From Carnobacterium_B sp040274945 (GTDB lineage: Bacteria > Bacillota > Bacilli > Lactobacillales > Carnobacteriaceae), in contig NZ_JBEMAR010000005.1 in assembly GCF_040274945.1 (NCBI RefSeq), forward strand, positions 124,001-188,000: a DNA stretch of 64,000 bases, given 5' to 3'. Below the pieces are notes generated by a model. That model was not told where the DNA came from. It saw only the letters and a list, made by a program, of their open reading frames with translations, and did not search any database. Below, in pieces: positions 7,986 through 16,836 of this stretch; positions within the stretch are counted from its first letter, which is position 1; every line of letters begins with the position of its first letter. The position numbers and the translations under genes are program-made.

Positions 7986-9410
7986 ATGTCAAAAACAGCA
8001 TTAAAAATCGTTACAATTGGTGGAGGATCAAGCTACACTCCGGAATTAATTGAGGGGTATATCAAGCGTAAGGACCAACTACCAATCAAAGAAATCGTTT
8101 TAGTAGATATTGAAGCTGGAAAAGAGAAACTTGAAATTGTAGGTGCAATGGCTAGGCGTCAAATTGAGGCTGCCGGATTAGATTGGACCGTTGAACTGAC
8201 GTTAGATCGAAAAACCGCGTTGAAAGATGCTGATTTCGTTACGACGCAATTTCGTGTTGGGTTGTTGGATGCACGAATTAAGGATGAGAGAATTCCTTTA
8301 TCCCATGGTGTATTAGGTCAAGAAACAAATGGAGCCGGTGGGATGTTAAAAGCTTTCAGAACCATTCCAATCATTTTAGATATTATTAAAGATATGAAAG
8401 AAGTTTGTCCGGATGCTTGGTTAGTCAACTTCACAAATCCAGCGGGTATGGTAACTGAAGCAGCCATAAAACATGGAGGATGGAAAAAGACAGTTGGCTT
8501 ATGCAATGTTCCAATTGGACACTGTTCAACAGCTTCACAAAAATTAGGCATACCAGAAGATGAACTTTTCTTTAAATTTGCTGGAATCAATCATTTCCAT
8601 TGGCACCGTGTTTGGGATAAAACTGGAAAAGAAAGAACTGCTGAATTGATCGATATGATTTATGGACCTCATAAAGAAGGCGAAAACACAGACTTTAAAA
8701 ATATCCATGACGCTGAATTCCACTATGAACAAATCAAAGATTTGGGTATGCTGCCATGCGGATACCACCGTTACTATTACATTGAAGATGAAATGTTGAA
8801 GCATTCTATTGAAGAGTTTGAAAACGGTGAAACAAGAGCACAAGTTGTAAAAGCTACTGAAACACGATTATTCGAATTGTATAAAGACCCTGCACTAAAT
8901 TATAAACCAGAAGAGTTGTCACAACGCGGTGGCACACATTACAGTGATGCAGCTTGTGAAATCATTGCTTCCATTCAAAATGACAAGCGGACAGATATGG
9001 TCGTTTCAACGGAAAATAATGGTACGATCGATGATTTGCCATATGATAGCATCGTTGAAGTATCGGGATCCGTTACTGCACATGGAGTAGAGCCTTACAA
9101 CTGGGGAACGTTTACTCCAGCAGCACGCGGCATCATTCAAAACATGAAAGCGATGGAAGAAACGGTGATTCGAGCAGCTATTGATGGGAATTATGGAGCA
9201 GCTTTACAAGCCTTTACAATCAATCCTTTAGTACCAGGCGGCACGCTTGCAAAAACCATTCTTGATGAAATGTTGTATGCGCATAAAGATCACCTGCCAC
9301 AATTTGCAGAGAAGATCAAAGAAATCGAAGCTGACCAACCTGAAACAACTAGCTATGTTGATCAGTTGATGGAAAGTAATTATAAAGAAATTCCAGCTCA
9401 AATGGTTTAA
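7986..9410 (+). CDS. GH4 family 6-phospho-beta-glucosidase
   Basis: A 474-residue NAD+- and Mn2+-dependent glycoside hydrolase of family 4 (LicH/CelF type). The N-terminal Rossmann motif is GGGSSYTPELIEG; the metal/substrate region is CNVPIGH (about residues 173-179) and the histidine-rich GINHFHWH segment (about 200-207). Enzymes of this subgroup cleave beta-glucoside phosphates (for example cellobiose-6-P) produced by PTS uptake, through a redox mechanism in the cytoplasm. AAGGAGGAAG precedes the ATG. The PTS EIIC gene follows and the divergent LacI regulator precedes, forming one utilisation locus. Exact sugar specificity cannot be read from the sequence. Confidence 0.9.
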   Translation: MSKTALKIVTIGGGSSYTPELIEGYIKRKDQLPIKEIVLVDIEAGKEKLEIVGAMARRQIEAAGLDWTVELTLDRKTALKDADFVTTQFRVGLLDARIKDERIPLSHGVLGQETNGAGGMLKAFRTIPIILDIIKDMKEVCPDAWLVNFTNPAGMVTEAAIKHGGWKKTVGLCNVPIGHCSTASQKLGIPEDELFFKFAGINHFHWHRVWDKTGKERTAELIDMIYGPHKEGENTDFKNIHDAEFHYEQIKDLGMLPCGYHRYYYIEDEMLKHSIEEFENGETRAQVVKATETRLFELYKDPALNYKPEELSQRGGTHYSDAACEIIASIQNDKRTDMVVSTENNGTIDDLPYDSIVEVSGSVTAHGVEPYNWGTFTPAARGIIQNMKAMEETVIRAAIDGNYGAALQAFTINPLVPGGTLAKTILDEMLYAHKDHLPQFAEKIKEIEADQPETTSYVDQLMESNYKEIPAQMV

Positions 9411-9442
9411 TAAACTAATGTGACCAAATATCGATTAAATTG

Positions 9443-9488
9443 CTTACCTATGTCTGCTTCTCTTTTAGCAACATAGGTAAGGAATTTT
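9443..9488 (+). terminator. Hairpin between GH4 and EIIC genes
   Basis: CTTACCTATGT (9443-9453) pairs perfectly with ACATAGGTAAG (9471-9481), followed by only a short TTTT run. It may be a weak terminator or an mRNA-processing hairpin that sets unequal expression of the two genes. Confidence 0.5.
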
Positions 9489-9498
9489 AAAATATAAA

Positions 9499-9512
9499 TG
9501 TAAACGTTTTTT
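9499..9512 (+). promoter_or_regulatory. Candidate second cre site
   Basis: TGTAAACGTTTTTT matches the first eleven positions of the cre consensus and lies just before the EIIC ribosome binding site. Confidence 0.45.
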
Positions 9513-9533
9513 AAACTGGAGGGAGAATGGATA

Positions 9534-10871
9534 ATGGATAAATTTATGGAGTTTCTTCAAGATAAGATGGGACCTATTGCCTATAAATTGGATTCAAATC
9601 GCTATTTATCTGCTATAAAGACAGGTTTTTTTGGCGCTATGCCTATTTTGATTTTAGGTTCGATATTTCTTTTGTTCGCTAACTTACCTATAGCTGGTTA
9701 TCCAGATTTTATGGCTTCGATATTAGGTGATAATTGGACTACTTACTTTATGGTACCGTATGACATGACCATGAACATCATGACGATTTTCGTTATATTT
9801 GGTATCGCAAAATCATTAGCTGACTATTATGATCTAGATGATTTAGCAGCAATTGTTATTTCAGTTGTAGCTTTCCTAGTTTTAACACCAACTATTTCTA
9901 CAGAAGATGGGTTAATTGGAATTCCGATGAACAATTTAGGAGCCAGTGGATTATTTGTAGGAATGATCACAGCTATTATTGCTGTTGAAATCACTCGTTG
10001 GGTAGTTGCAAGAGGTTGGACCATCAAAATGCCTGAATCTGTTCCACCAAATGTAGCCAAATCTTTTACAGCGTTAATACCGGCATTATTCGTTATCTTA
10101 TTCTTTAACTTTATCCGTATCGGATTTAGCTTTACCTCATATGAAACAGCTCAAACGTTTATTTTCCAATTTTTACAAACACCACTGACTGCTTTAGGCA
10201 GTTCATTGCCAGCGACATTGGTTATTGTAATTTTTGAAATTTTATTATGGTCATTTGGTATCCATGGTTCTAATATCGTTGGTGCAGTGATGCAGCCAAT
10301 TTGGTTATCACTAACAGCAGAAAATGCTGCTGCTTTCAGTCTGGGAGAAACACTTCCGCATATTGTAAACTATCAATTTTATCAAAACTTCATAAAGGTA
10401 GGGGGCGCTGGTGGAACGATCGGATTAGCCTTACTTTGTTTAGTTATGGCTAAATCAGCACAGTTTAAAACATTGGGTAAATTAGCATTTGGTCCAGCCT
10501 TGTTTAATATCAATGAGCCGTTGATTTTTGGATTACCAATCGTGTTGAATCCAATCATGCTGATTCCATTTTTGATTACTCCGATTCTTATGGCTGTATC
10601 AACTTACTTTGTTATGTCGATCGGACTCGTTCCAATAACGAATGGTGCCAATATACCATGGACAACACCACCAGTCATTGCAGGTTTCTTGGTTAGTGGT
10701 TGGCGAGGCGCCGTTTTCCAAATCATTCAAATTGCTGCCAGTACAATTATCTACTATCCGTTCTTTAAACTGGTCGATAATAAGGCCTACAAAATCGAAA
10801 CGGAAGGTCAAGATGCAATAAATACTGAAATGGAAGAAACGATTTCTACGACACAAACAAAAGCTGTTTAA
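9534..10871 (+). CDS. PTS EIIC, lactose/cellobiose family
   Basis: A 445-residue membrane-embedded PTS sugar channel. About ten hydrophobic segments are visible; the substrate-site region has the family-typical SFGIHGSNIVGAVMQPIW and FNINEPLIFGLPIVLNP motifs. EIIC carries the sugar across the membrane while EIIB phosphorylates it. No EIIA or EIIB gene is present nearby, so these must be supplied from elsewhere. It ends with a soluble Glu/Thr-rich tail. GGAGGGAG precedes the ATG. Linkage to a GH4 phospho-beta-glucosidase suggests a beta-glucoside such as cellobiose. Confidence 0.92.
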   Translation: MDKFMEFLQDKMGPIAYKLDSNRYLSAIKTGFFGAMPILILGSIFLLFANLPIAGYPDFMASILGDNWTTYFMVPYDMTMNIMTIFVIFGIAKSLADYYDLDDLAAIVISVVAFLVLTPTISTEDGLIGIPMNNLGASGLFVGMITAIIAVEITRWVVARGWTIKMPESVPPNVAKSFTALIPALFVILFFNFIRIGFSFTSYETAQTFIFQFLQTPLTALGSSLPATLVIVIFEILLWSFGIHGSNIVGAVMQPIWLSLTAENAAAFSLGETLPHIVNYQFYQNFIKVGGAGGTIGLALLCLVMAKSAQFKTLGKLAFGPALFNINEPLIFGLPIVLNPIMLIPFLITPILMAVSTYFVMSIGLVPITNGANIPWTTPPVIAGFLVSGWRGAVFQIIQIAASTIIYYPFFKLVDNKAYKIETEGQDAINTEMEETISTTQTKAV

Positions 10872-10883
10872 AATAATCAGTGC

Positions 10884-10918
10884 AAAAAAAACGAGTGGGT
10901 CTCTCACTCGTTTTTTTT
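10884..10918. terminator. Terminator after the EIIC gene
   Basis: ACGAGTG/CACTCGT stem flanked by an A run and a T run, so it could work in both directions. Confidence 0.85.
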
Positions 10919-11003
10919 ATATCTTTAAAACCAAGTTTAAGATAGTACTCTTTTCAAGATAATGATACACTCAAAGAAAGGATAATGGTTGGGAGTGATT
11001 AAT

Positions 11004-11486
11004 ATGTATAAAGAAATGCCAGCGAAAAAATTAGACAAACGTGCCATTCGCTATGAACGAACAAAAGATATTATTGAAAGTTTTTTTACCTTAGCTGTTT
11101 TTGTCCTTTTAATGTTTTTGACTATAAGATTTAATTGGCCAATCTGGTTGATGGCAATCTGGATTGTTTTGCCAATCACTGACTTTTTATTGAGTCTATT
11201 CTTATTGCCTTATTTAAAGCTAAAGGCTGTACGCTACGAAATGCATGCGCTTCATCTTGAAGTTATGAATGGTCTCTTTTTTAAAAAGAGAACGTTGATC
11301 CCAATTGAGCGAATCCAACACGTGGTCATCAAAGAAGGACCGCTGACTAGGAAATATGGGATCCAAATAGTCGAAGTCTTTACGGCAGGAACAGGCCATG
11401 AGATTCCACTGTTGTTGAAAAAAGATGCAGAAGAGTTAAGAATTCAATTGCTCGAACAGATAAAGGCGGTGAACTCAGATGTATAA
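11004..11486 (+). CDS. Bacterial PH-domain (bPH2/DUF304) membrane protein, YdbS-like
   Basis: A protein of about 160 residues with two membrane helices (about residues 25-70) followed by one bacterial pleckstrin-homology-like domain; the RIQHVVIKEGPLTRKYG segment is the DUF304 hallmark. The function is not established; in Bacillus the YdbS/YdbT pair has been linked to tolerance of certain bacteriocins. The start is set at ATG 11004 because GGGAGTG lies 8 bases upstream; a TTG at 10989 in the same frame overlaps the ribosome binding site. The stop overlaps the start of the next gene by 8 bases. Confidence 0.8.
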   Translation: MYKEMPAKKLDKRAIRYERTKDIIESFFTLAVFVLLMFLTIRFNWPIWLMAIWIVLPITDFLLSLFLLPYLKLKAVRYEMHALHLEVMNGLFFKKRTLIPIERIQHVVIKEGPLTRKYGIQIVEVFTAGTGHEIPLLLKKDAEELRIQLLEQIKAVNSDV

Positions 11487-12999
11487 TGAAAAAAAATTGC
11501 ATCCATTGACTCTTATTACTGAGGCCTATAAACGGTTGATTTCTTTTATCTTGCCGATTCTTTTCTTTGCTTTTACAGGCCCAGACATGGAAGGTTTTGG
11601 CTTTATTTTGCCACTGCTTTTCTTTACGATTTTTGGATTGTCGTACCTAGTGGACGTTTTAAGATACATACGGACATCTTTTTGGATCGTAGGAAATCGA
11701 TTTGTGGTAAAAAGTGGATTATTTATTCAAAAAGAAAAAGATGTTCAAATTAGTCGGATTCAAAGTATTGATTACAGTGAAAACTTGATTCACCGTATTT
11801 TTAATGTCACAAAGTTGGAGATCAAGACTCCTGGAAAAGGGATAACGTTAGATGCATTGTCTAAAGAAGATGCATTGAAATTGGCAAACCAACTGCATTA
11901 CCTTAAAGAGACATCACTTGAAGCTGACAGTGATAGCAATGCTGAACGTGAAGAGAAGCAGATTGACCGACACAGTGGATTCTCTTTGCAAAAAGCAGGA
12001 GTCACAAAAAAATTGTATTCCATGAGTTTAGTAGATATCCTCAAGATGAATTTTATGGGAGGGACTGTTTTAAAAGGGCTGATTATAATGGTGGGTGCAG
12101 TAAACATTTTTGGAGAGTTTATTCCTGATTCAATTTTTAATCAAGCAGGGACGATCTTCAGTCAAACAGCGATTGCCTCTTTTATTTTCATAGGTATCCT
12201 GCTATTTATCCTATTGTATGTTGTAGCTACAGTGCTTTCGATTATTAAGAATTTTGAATACAAAGTCGAATTAACAAAAAATCACGTGACTATTGAAAAA
12301 GGACTACTCGAAGTTAAAAGCCAGACGATTGCTTTAACCAATATTCAAAGCGTATGGGAGAAACAGAATTGGCTGCAAAAACTAACGGGCTATACAACCT
12401 TTTGGGTAGGGATCACAAGTGATGATGAAGTGGATAAGAAAGATTCTGTGAGTGAAATTACTGAAGAAGGAAAAATTTTGTTGCTGCCGTTGATAAAAAA
12501 AGATCAACTTGCAGCGTTAAGAGCTGAGATCATTCCGCAGTTTAACTTTCAGCCTGCTCAAACGATTATTCCAATTCGATCGTTTAGACGGTTTGTACAA
12601 TTCCCATTGCTATTCTGGATCATTGCAGCCGCTTTAGCTTCTTACTTTTTATGGCCTTATGCATGGACGATCGGTTTAGTGGGTAGCTTGCTGTCACTTT
12701 TTTATGGCTACCGGAGTTACAAAAAATCGGGGTATGCTTTATCCACAGATGAAGTGACTTTTCAGTTGATAACATTCCTAGGTACCGAGATTATGTACTT
12801 ACGTAAAGACCGTATTTTAAATTTAACAGTCAAACAAAATCCTTTTTTAAGAAGAAGTCGATTAGGAAAAGTAGAAATCTATAGTGCCTTAGGAGATACA
12901 TCCCAAAGCAAAGAACTGTCTTTTATTGAAGAAGCCGACTGTGAGCGGTTATTTGACTGGTTCATGGCAAAAGAGAGGAGTGAAAAGCATGGAGCCTGA
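11479..12999 (+). CDS. Multi-PH-domain membrane protein, YdbT-like
   Basis: A 506-residue protein with three bPH2/DUF304-type segments alternating with membrane helices. The three copies are visible as related segments: FVVKSGLFIQKEKDVQISRI (about residue 75), VTIEKGLLEVKSQTIALTNI (about 270) and a C-terminal one with DRILNLTVKQNPFLRR (about 450). Helices lie near residues 20-60, 190-255 and 375-415. It overlaps both neighbours, so all three genes are translationally coupled and probably form one membrane complex. Role unknown; the architecture matches YdbT of Bacillus. Confidence 0.8.
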   Translation: MYNEKKLHPLTLITEAYKRLISFILPILFFAFTGPDMEGFGFILPLLFFTIFGLSYLVDVLRYIRTSFWIVGNRFVVKSGLFIQKEKDVQISRIQSIDYSENLIHRIFNVTKLEIKTPGKGITLDALSKEDALKLANQLHYLKETSLEADSDSNAEREEKQIDRHSGFSLQKAGVTKKLYSMSLVDILKMNFMGGTVLKGLIIMVGAVNIFGEFIPDSIFNQAGTIFSQTAIASFIFIGILLFILLYVVATVLSIIKNFEYKVELTKNHVTIEKGLLEVKSQTIALTNIQSVWEKQNWLQKLTGYTTFWVGITSDDEVDKKDSVSEITEEGKILLLPLIKKDQLAALRAEIIPQFNFQPAQTIIPIRSFRRFVQFPLLFWIIAAALASYFLWPYAWTIGLVGSLLSLFYGYRSYKKSGYALSTDEVTFQLITFLGTEIMYLRKDRILNLTVKQNPFLRRSRLGKVEIYSALGDTSQSKELSFIEEADCERLFDWFMAKERSEKHGA

Positions 13000-13462
13000 A
13001 AATGAGCTGGATCCTCTAGTTTTAAAATTATGGCGGATACGTGGGTTTATGAACAGCATTCCAATGGTTATTGTTGCACTGGTGTATAATTTTTTTTACC
13101 AAATCATGCCCCATACTCCATTGCCAGAAGAAGGTATCTATATTACCATTGCTTTGGCTCTGTTTGGAGGATTTATCTCTATTTATGTACTGCCAACGTG
13201 GCATTATCGGTCTTGGAAAGTAAATTATCGAATGGATGAGATTGATTTCATCTCAGGTATTTTTATTAAAAAACGAATCACGATTCCAATCATTCGCATC
13301 CAAAATATCGAATCCAATGTTGGACCGTTAGCAAAAAAAATAGGCGTCATGTCTTTAACCATCTCAACAGCTGCTACAAGTCATAAGTTGCCGGAGATGC
13401 CTGAAGAAGAGGCTTTGGAATTGAAAAAAAGGATTCAGCGATTGATCCGCAACAGTTTATAA
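12989..13462 (+). CDS. Second single-PH-domain (DUF304) membrane protein
   Basis: A protein of about 157 residues with two helices (about residues 20-70) and one bPH2 domain (KKRITIPIIRIQNIESNVG, then ISTAATSHKLPEM). It resembles the first gene of the trio, so it is probably an ancient duplicate. The start ATG 12989 overlaps the previous stop by 11 bases, with GAGAGGAG about 11 bases upstream; the longer frame from 12926 lies wholly inside the preceding gene. It is the last gene before a terminator. Confidence 0.78.
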   Translation: MEPENELDPLVLKLWRIRGFMNSIPMVIVALVYNFFYQIMPHTPLPEEGIYITIALALFGGFISIYVLPTWHYRSWKVNYRMDEIDFISGIFIKKRITIPIIRIQNIESNVGPLAKKIGVMSLTISTAATSHKLPEMPEEEALELKKRIQRLIRNSL

Positions 13463-13465
13463 TAT

Positions 13466-13545
13466 AAAAAAGCTCGTTCATGATCTGACCCACAAGAGTA
13501 GAAGGACTACTGCTGTGAAGGAAAGAAACTGAACGAGCTTTTTTT
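13466..13545. terminator. Long-loop terminator after the PH-domain operon
   Basis: A 15-bp stem (13466-13480 with 13531-13545, AGCTCGTTCA/TGAACGAGCT) is flanked by A and T runs. The 50-base loop carries its own small hairpin (AGTAG/CTACT). Confidence 0.75.
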
Positions 13546-13576
13546 GCTCTCTGTCAATGAATGTGTTTGTTAAAAA

Positions 13577-13736
13577 AATTCTTCTGGAATGAACGGTTTT
13601 GCTTGTAAAAGCTATGGCATCGCCAGAAGCCTGTAGTCTTCTGGCTTTCAAGCCTCAAAAGGAGCGTTAACGCTTCCTTAATTCGCATTGAATGCTTTAC
13701 ATAGCTACAAGCATTCCTTATTCCTCCAGAAATTTT
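13577..13736. repeat. MITE-like element with terminal inverted repeats
   Basis: A 160-bp stretch without an ORF. The left end (13577-13616) and the reverse complement of the right end (13694-13736) share AAAAT.TTCTGGA, then TGCTTGTA, then GCTATG, about 70 per cent identity over 40 bases. Inside are two more palindromes: GCCAGAAG/CTTCTGGC (13622-13645) and AGGAGCGTTAACGCTTCCT (13660-13678). A related solo terminus lies at 6761-6790. Structure and size fit a miniature inverted-repeat element, but no transposase source is in the window. Confidence 0.55.
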
Positions 13737-13783
13737 AAGATAGCTTATTTAGTAGTCGCTATTACTAAAATAGAAACCTGTTC

Positions 13784-14512
13784 TTAATTCATTTTTTTGA
13801 TGGTGCGTTTGACGAAGTCTGTAAATAAACGCTGCATCATCAAATCGTACGGAATCATTAATTCTGGGTGCCATTGCACAGCTACGATACTTTGGTTGGG
13901 AGATTTTGCTTCGAAGGCTTCAATCAAGCCGTCTTTACTCCAAGCCACAGCTTTAAAGGGTTCAGCTAATTCTTTGATGGCTTGATGGTGATAGGTATTG
14001 ACTACATATTGGTCGCCAAAAATCTTTCCGATTTTACTTTCAGGATCAATGTTGATCGTGTGAGCACCGGTTTCAAAGTGTGTCAGTTGAATGTGTTGAA
14101 CGGTCAAGTCCGGGTAATCTGAAACATCTTGATACAGCGTTCCGCCATAAGCAACGTTCACGAGTTGCAAGCCACGGCAAACAGCAAAAATTGGTTTTGC
14201 TTGATGAATCGCTTCTTTTACAAGTGCAATCTCAAATGCATCACGTGCTGGATTGGTCGCACCTAATTTTAAGCTGGGTTCTTCGCCAAATAACAACGGC
14301 GACACATCTTGTCCACCAGCTAATAGCAGGCCGTCTACTTTTGACAGGTAATCTTTCGCTTCAGTCGGGTCGCTGATGGGGAAAACAACAGGGATAGCGC
14401 CAGCTTGGCGAACGCCGTTAACAAATCCTTGTGGTGTGTAAGTGATCGGTAAGCCGTTCAGGTCGGCATTGTTCAACAAAATATTTCCGGCTATTCCAAT
14501 TAATGGTTTCAT
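13784..14512 (-). CDS. Gamma-glutamyl-gamma-aminobutyrate hydrolase (PuuD-like) class I amidotransferase
   Basis: A 242-residue stand-alone class I glutamine amidotransferase-like hydrolase. The nucleophile is Cys112 in FAVCRGLQLVNV, and the dyad His215/Glu217 is in QWHPE. Peptidase C26 members of this type hydrolyse gamma-glutamyl amides such as gamma-glutamyl-GABA in the cytoplasm. There are no putrescine-pathway genes nearby, so the substrate is uncertain. It is transcribed alone on the minus strand, opposite the SUF operon. A GGACGG-type ribosome binding site is weak but acceptable. Confidence 0.85.
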   Translation of the reverse strand: MKPLIGIAGNILLNNADLNGLPITYTPQGFVNGVRQAGAIPVVFPISDPTEAKDYLSKVDGLLLAGGQDVSPLLFGEEPSLKLGATNPARDAFEIALVKEAIHQAKPIFAVCRGLQLVNVAYGGTLYQDVSDYPDLTVQHIQLTHFETGAHTINIDPESKIGKIFGDQYVVNTYHHQAIKELAEPFKAVAWSKDGLIEAFEAKSPNQSIVAVQWHPELMIPYDLMMQRLFTDFVKRTIKKMN

Positions 14513-14658
14513 AAACGATCCGTCCTTTCATCAATAAAAGCAGTACAACTAAAACCCAGCACACTTAAGGAACAGGTCTGGTTCTGCCAGCTTCTTTTTT
14601 CATTATTAGTTTACCTGATTATAGCAGAAAAGTAACTTCAGAGCATTCGTTAATAAGA

Positions 14659-14687
14659 TTGCGAAAGCAAGAGGGTTAGTCTAAAAT
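14659..14687 (+). promoter_or_regulatory. Candidate promoter of the suf operon
   Basis: TTGCGA (14659-14664), a 17-base spacer and TAAAAT (14682-14687), about 77 bases before sufC. Confidence 0.6.
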
Positions 14688-14764
14688 ATAAAGTAAGAAA
14701 GACAGTAACTCCAAAGAAGGATCATTTGTGAAAAAATTCTAAAGCATAGGAGCGAATCCAAGCT

Positions 14765-15538
14765 ATGTCCGTATTAGAAGTGAAAAACTTACATGTATCG
14801 ATTGAAGACAAAGAAATTTTAAAAGGTGTCAACTTAACAATGAAAACAGGGGAGATCCATGCCATCATGGGACCAAATGGAACGGGTAAATCAACTTTAT
14901 CCGCTGCTATCATGGGCCATCCGAGCTATACCGTTACAGAAGGCGAGATTTTATTAGATGGCCAAGATGTTTTAGAAATGGCCGTTGATGAACGTGCTCG
15001 AGCAGGATTATTTTTAGCCGTGCAATACCCAAGCGAGATCGCGGGTATCACGAATGCTGAATTTATGCGTGCAGCAATCAATGCTAGAAGACCAGATGAC
15101 GACAAAATATCCGTTATGAATTTTATCAAAAAGTTAGACGACAAAATGGCAGTATTGGATATGCCAGAAGAAATGGCTGAGCGTTATTTAAACGAAGGTT
15201 TTTCTGGTGGCGAAAAAAAACGCAATGAGATTTTACAATTGATAATGATCGAGCCAATATTTGCTATTCTGGATGAAATTGATTCAGGCCTAGACATTGA
15301 TGCATTAAAAGTCGTTTCAAAAGGAGTCAATGCGATGCGCGGTGAAAACTTCGGGGCATTGATCATTACCCATTACCAACGTTTATTGAATTATGTCACA
15401 CCAGATGTGGTCCACGTAATGATGAACGGCATTGTAGTTAAAACAGGCGGAGCCGAATTAGCTAAACGTTTGGAAGTGGAAGGCTACAAAGGTATTCGTG
15501 ATGAACTAGGCTTAGATATTGTGTTAGAAGACGATTAA
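14765..15538 (+). CDS. sufC: Fe-S cluster assembly ATPase SufC
   Basis: A 257-residue ABC-type ATPase. Walker A is GPNGTGKST, the signature is FSGGEKKRNEILQ and Walker B is AILDEIDSGLDIDAL, the SufC-specific form. It works in the cytosol with SufB and SufD as the SufBC2D scaffold on which Fe-S clusters are built. It opens a five-gene suf operon in the usual Firmicutes order C-D-S-U-B. TAGGAG lies 12 bases before the ATG. Length and motifs are typical. Confidence 0.97.
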   Translation: MSVLEVKNLHVSIEDKEILKGVNLTMKTGEIHAIMGPNGTGKSTLSAAIMGHPSYTVTEGEILLDGQDVLEMAVDERARAGLFLAVQYPSEIAGITNAEFMRAAINARRPDDDKISVMNFIKKLDDKMAVLDMPEEMAERYLNEGFSGGEKKRNEILQLIMIEPIFAILDEIDSGLDIDALKVVSKGVNAMRGENFGALIITHYQRLLNYVTPDVVHVMMNGIVVKTGGAELAKRLEVEGYKGIRDELGLDIVLEDD

Positions 15539-15549
15539 GGAGGATCAAG

Positions 15550-16836
15550 ATGAAAGAGACCAATTATATAGATTATCTTGACTCTGTTCAGCAATTTTCA
15601 TTGATGCATGAAGAACCGTTGTGGATGATGGAATTTAGAAAATCAGCGTTAACTAAAATCAACTCTTTAGAGCTGCCGTCTTTTGAAAGAGTCAAGTACC
15701 AATGCTGGCCATTGCTACAAGTCCCAGACCTCTTCAGCTATGAAGAAGGCATCATGCTGGCAGAAGATTTTTTAACCGGAGATAGCGATGCACCGCGAGT
15801 AATCCAAGTTGGCAACCAAACGGTTATGGAGCAGTTGCCGATGAAGTACATTGAACAAGGGGTGATTTTTACCGATATTTTTACAGCCTTGGAAGAGCAT
15901 TCGGATCTAGTGAAAAAAGTCTACATGAAGTTGGCTGTTGAACACGATGAAGACAAACTGACCGCTTTTCATGCGGCCTTTATGACCAGCGGCTTGTTTT
16001 TATATGTTCCTAAAAATGTTGTGATCGATGAACCGCTTGAAGCGTTATTTGTCCAAAACAGTCAAGTCCAAAACAGCTGGATCAAGCACGTCTTGATTTT
16101 TGCGGATACTAATAGTGAATTTACGTATGTCGAAAAATACGAAACGATAGGAACTGAAAAAAATGCGGCCAATATTATTGTGGAAGTGATTGCCAACCCC
16201 GGAGCGAAAGTGAAATTCTCAGCAGTTGATCAAATCGGAGAAACAACTACTACGTACATCAATCGCCGTGGACATGCACTTAAAGATGCAACGATTGAGT
16301 GGGCGATTGGCGTTATGAACGCTGGGAATGTGATTGCTGACTTTGATACCGATCTGATTGGGGAAGGGGCGCACAGCGAAGTCAAAGTTGTGGCCATCAG
16401 TATGGGCAAACAGATTCAAGGCATTGATACCCGTGTCACCAATTATGGGCGCAATACGATTGGGCATATTCTACAACACGGTGTAATTTTAGAGAAATCG
16501 ACCTTAACCTTTAACGGTATTGGGCACATCATCAATGGGGCTAAAGGGGCAGATGCTCAGCAAGAAAGCCGCATCTTGATGTTGTCTGAACACGCTAGAG
16601 GAGATGCAAACCCGATTTTGTTGATCGATGAAAATGATGTGACGGCTGGACACGCAGCTAGTGTAGGCAGAGTAGACCCAGAAAATCTGTATTACTTAAT
16701 GAGTCGAGGCATTCCGAAACAAGAAGCCGAACGCTTAGTCATTCGAGGATTTTTAGGTTCTGTTATTGCAGCGATACCGTTAAAAGTCATGCGTGACGGA
16801 TTAGTGGATACGATTGAAAGGAAGTTAAGCAAATGA
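15550..16836 (+). CDS. sufD: Fe-S cluster assembly protein SufD
   Basis: A 428-residue SufB/SufD-family protein with the C-terminal beta-helix core (GRNTIGHILQHGVILEKS, HARGDANPILLIDENDVTAGHAAS) and the terminal YYLMSRGIPKQEAERLVIRG segment shared with SufB. It is the non-catalytic partner of SufB in the SufBC2D scaffold and contributes the conserved His in TAGHAAS. It starts 11 bases after sufC with AAGGAGGA at good spacing, and its stop overlaps the sufS start by 4 bases, so the genes are coupled. Confidence 0.96.
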   Translation: MKETNYIDYLDSVQQFSLMHEEPLWMMEFRKSALTKINSLELPSFERVKYQCWPLLQVPDLFSYEEGIMLAEDFLTGDSDAPRVIQVGNQTVMEQLPMKYIEQGVIFTDIFTALEEHSDLVKKVYMKLAVEHDEDKLTAFHAAFMTSGLFLYVPKNVVIDEPLEALFVQNSQVQNSWIKHVLIFADTNSEFTYVEKYETIGTEKNAANIIVEVIANPGAKVKFSAVDQIGETTTTYINRRGHALKDATIEWAIGVMNAGNVIADFDTDLIGEGAHSEVKVVAISMGKQIQGIDTRVTNYGRNTIGHILQHGVILEKSTLTFNGIGHIINGAKGADAQQESRILMLSEHARGDANPILLIDENDVTAGHAASVGRVDPENLYYLMSRGIPKQEAERLVIRGFLGSVIAAIPLKVMRDGLVDTIERKLSK

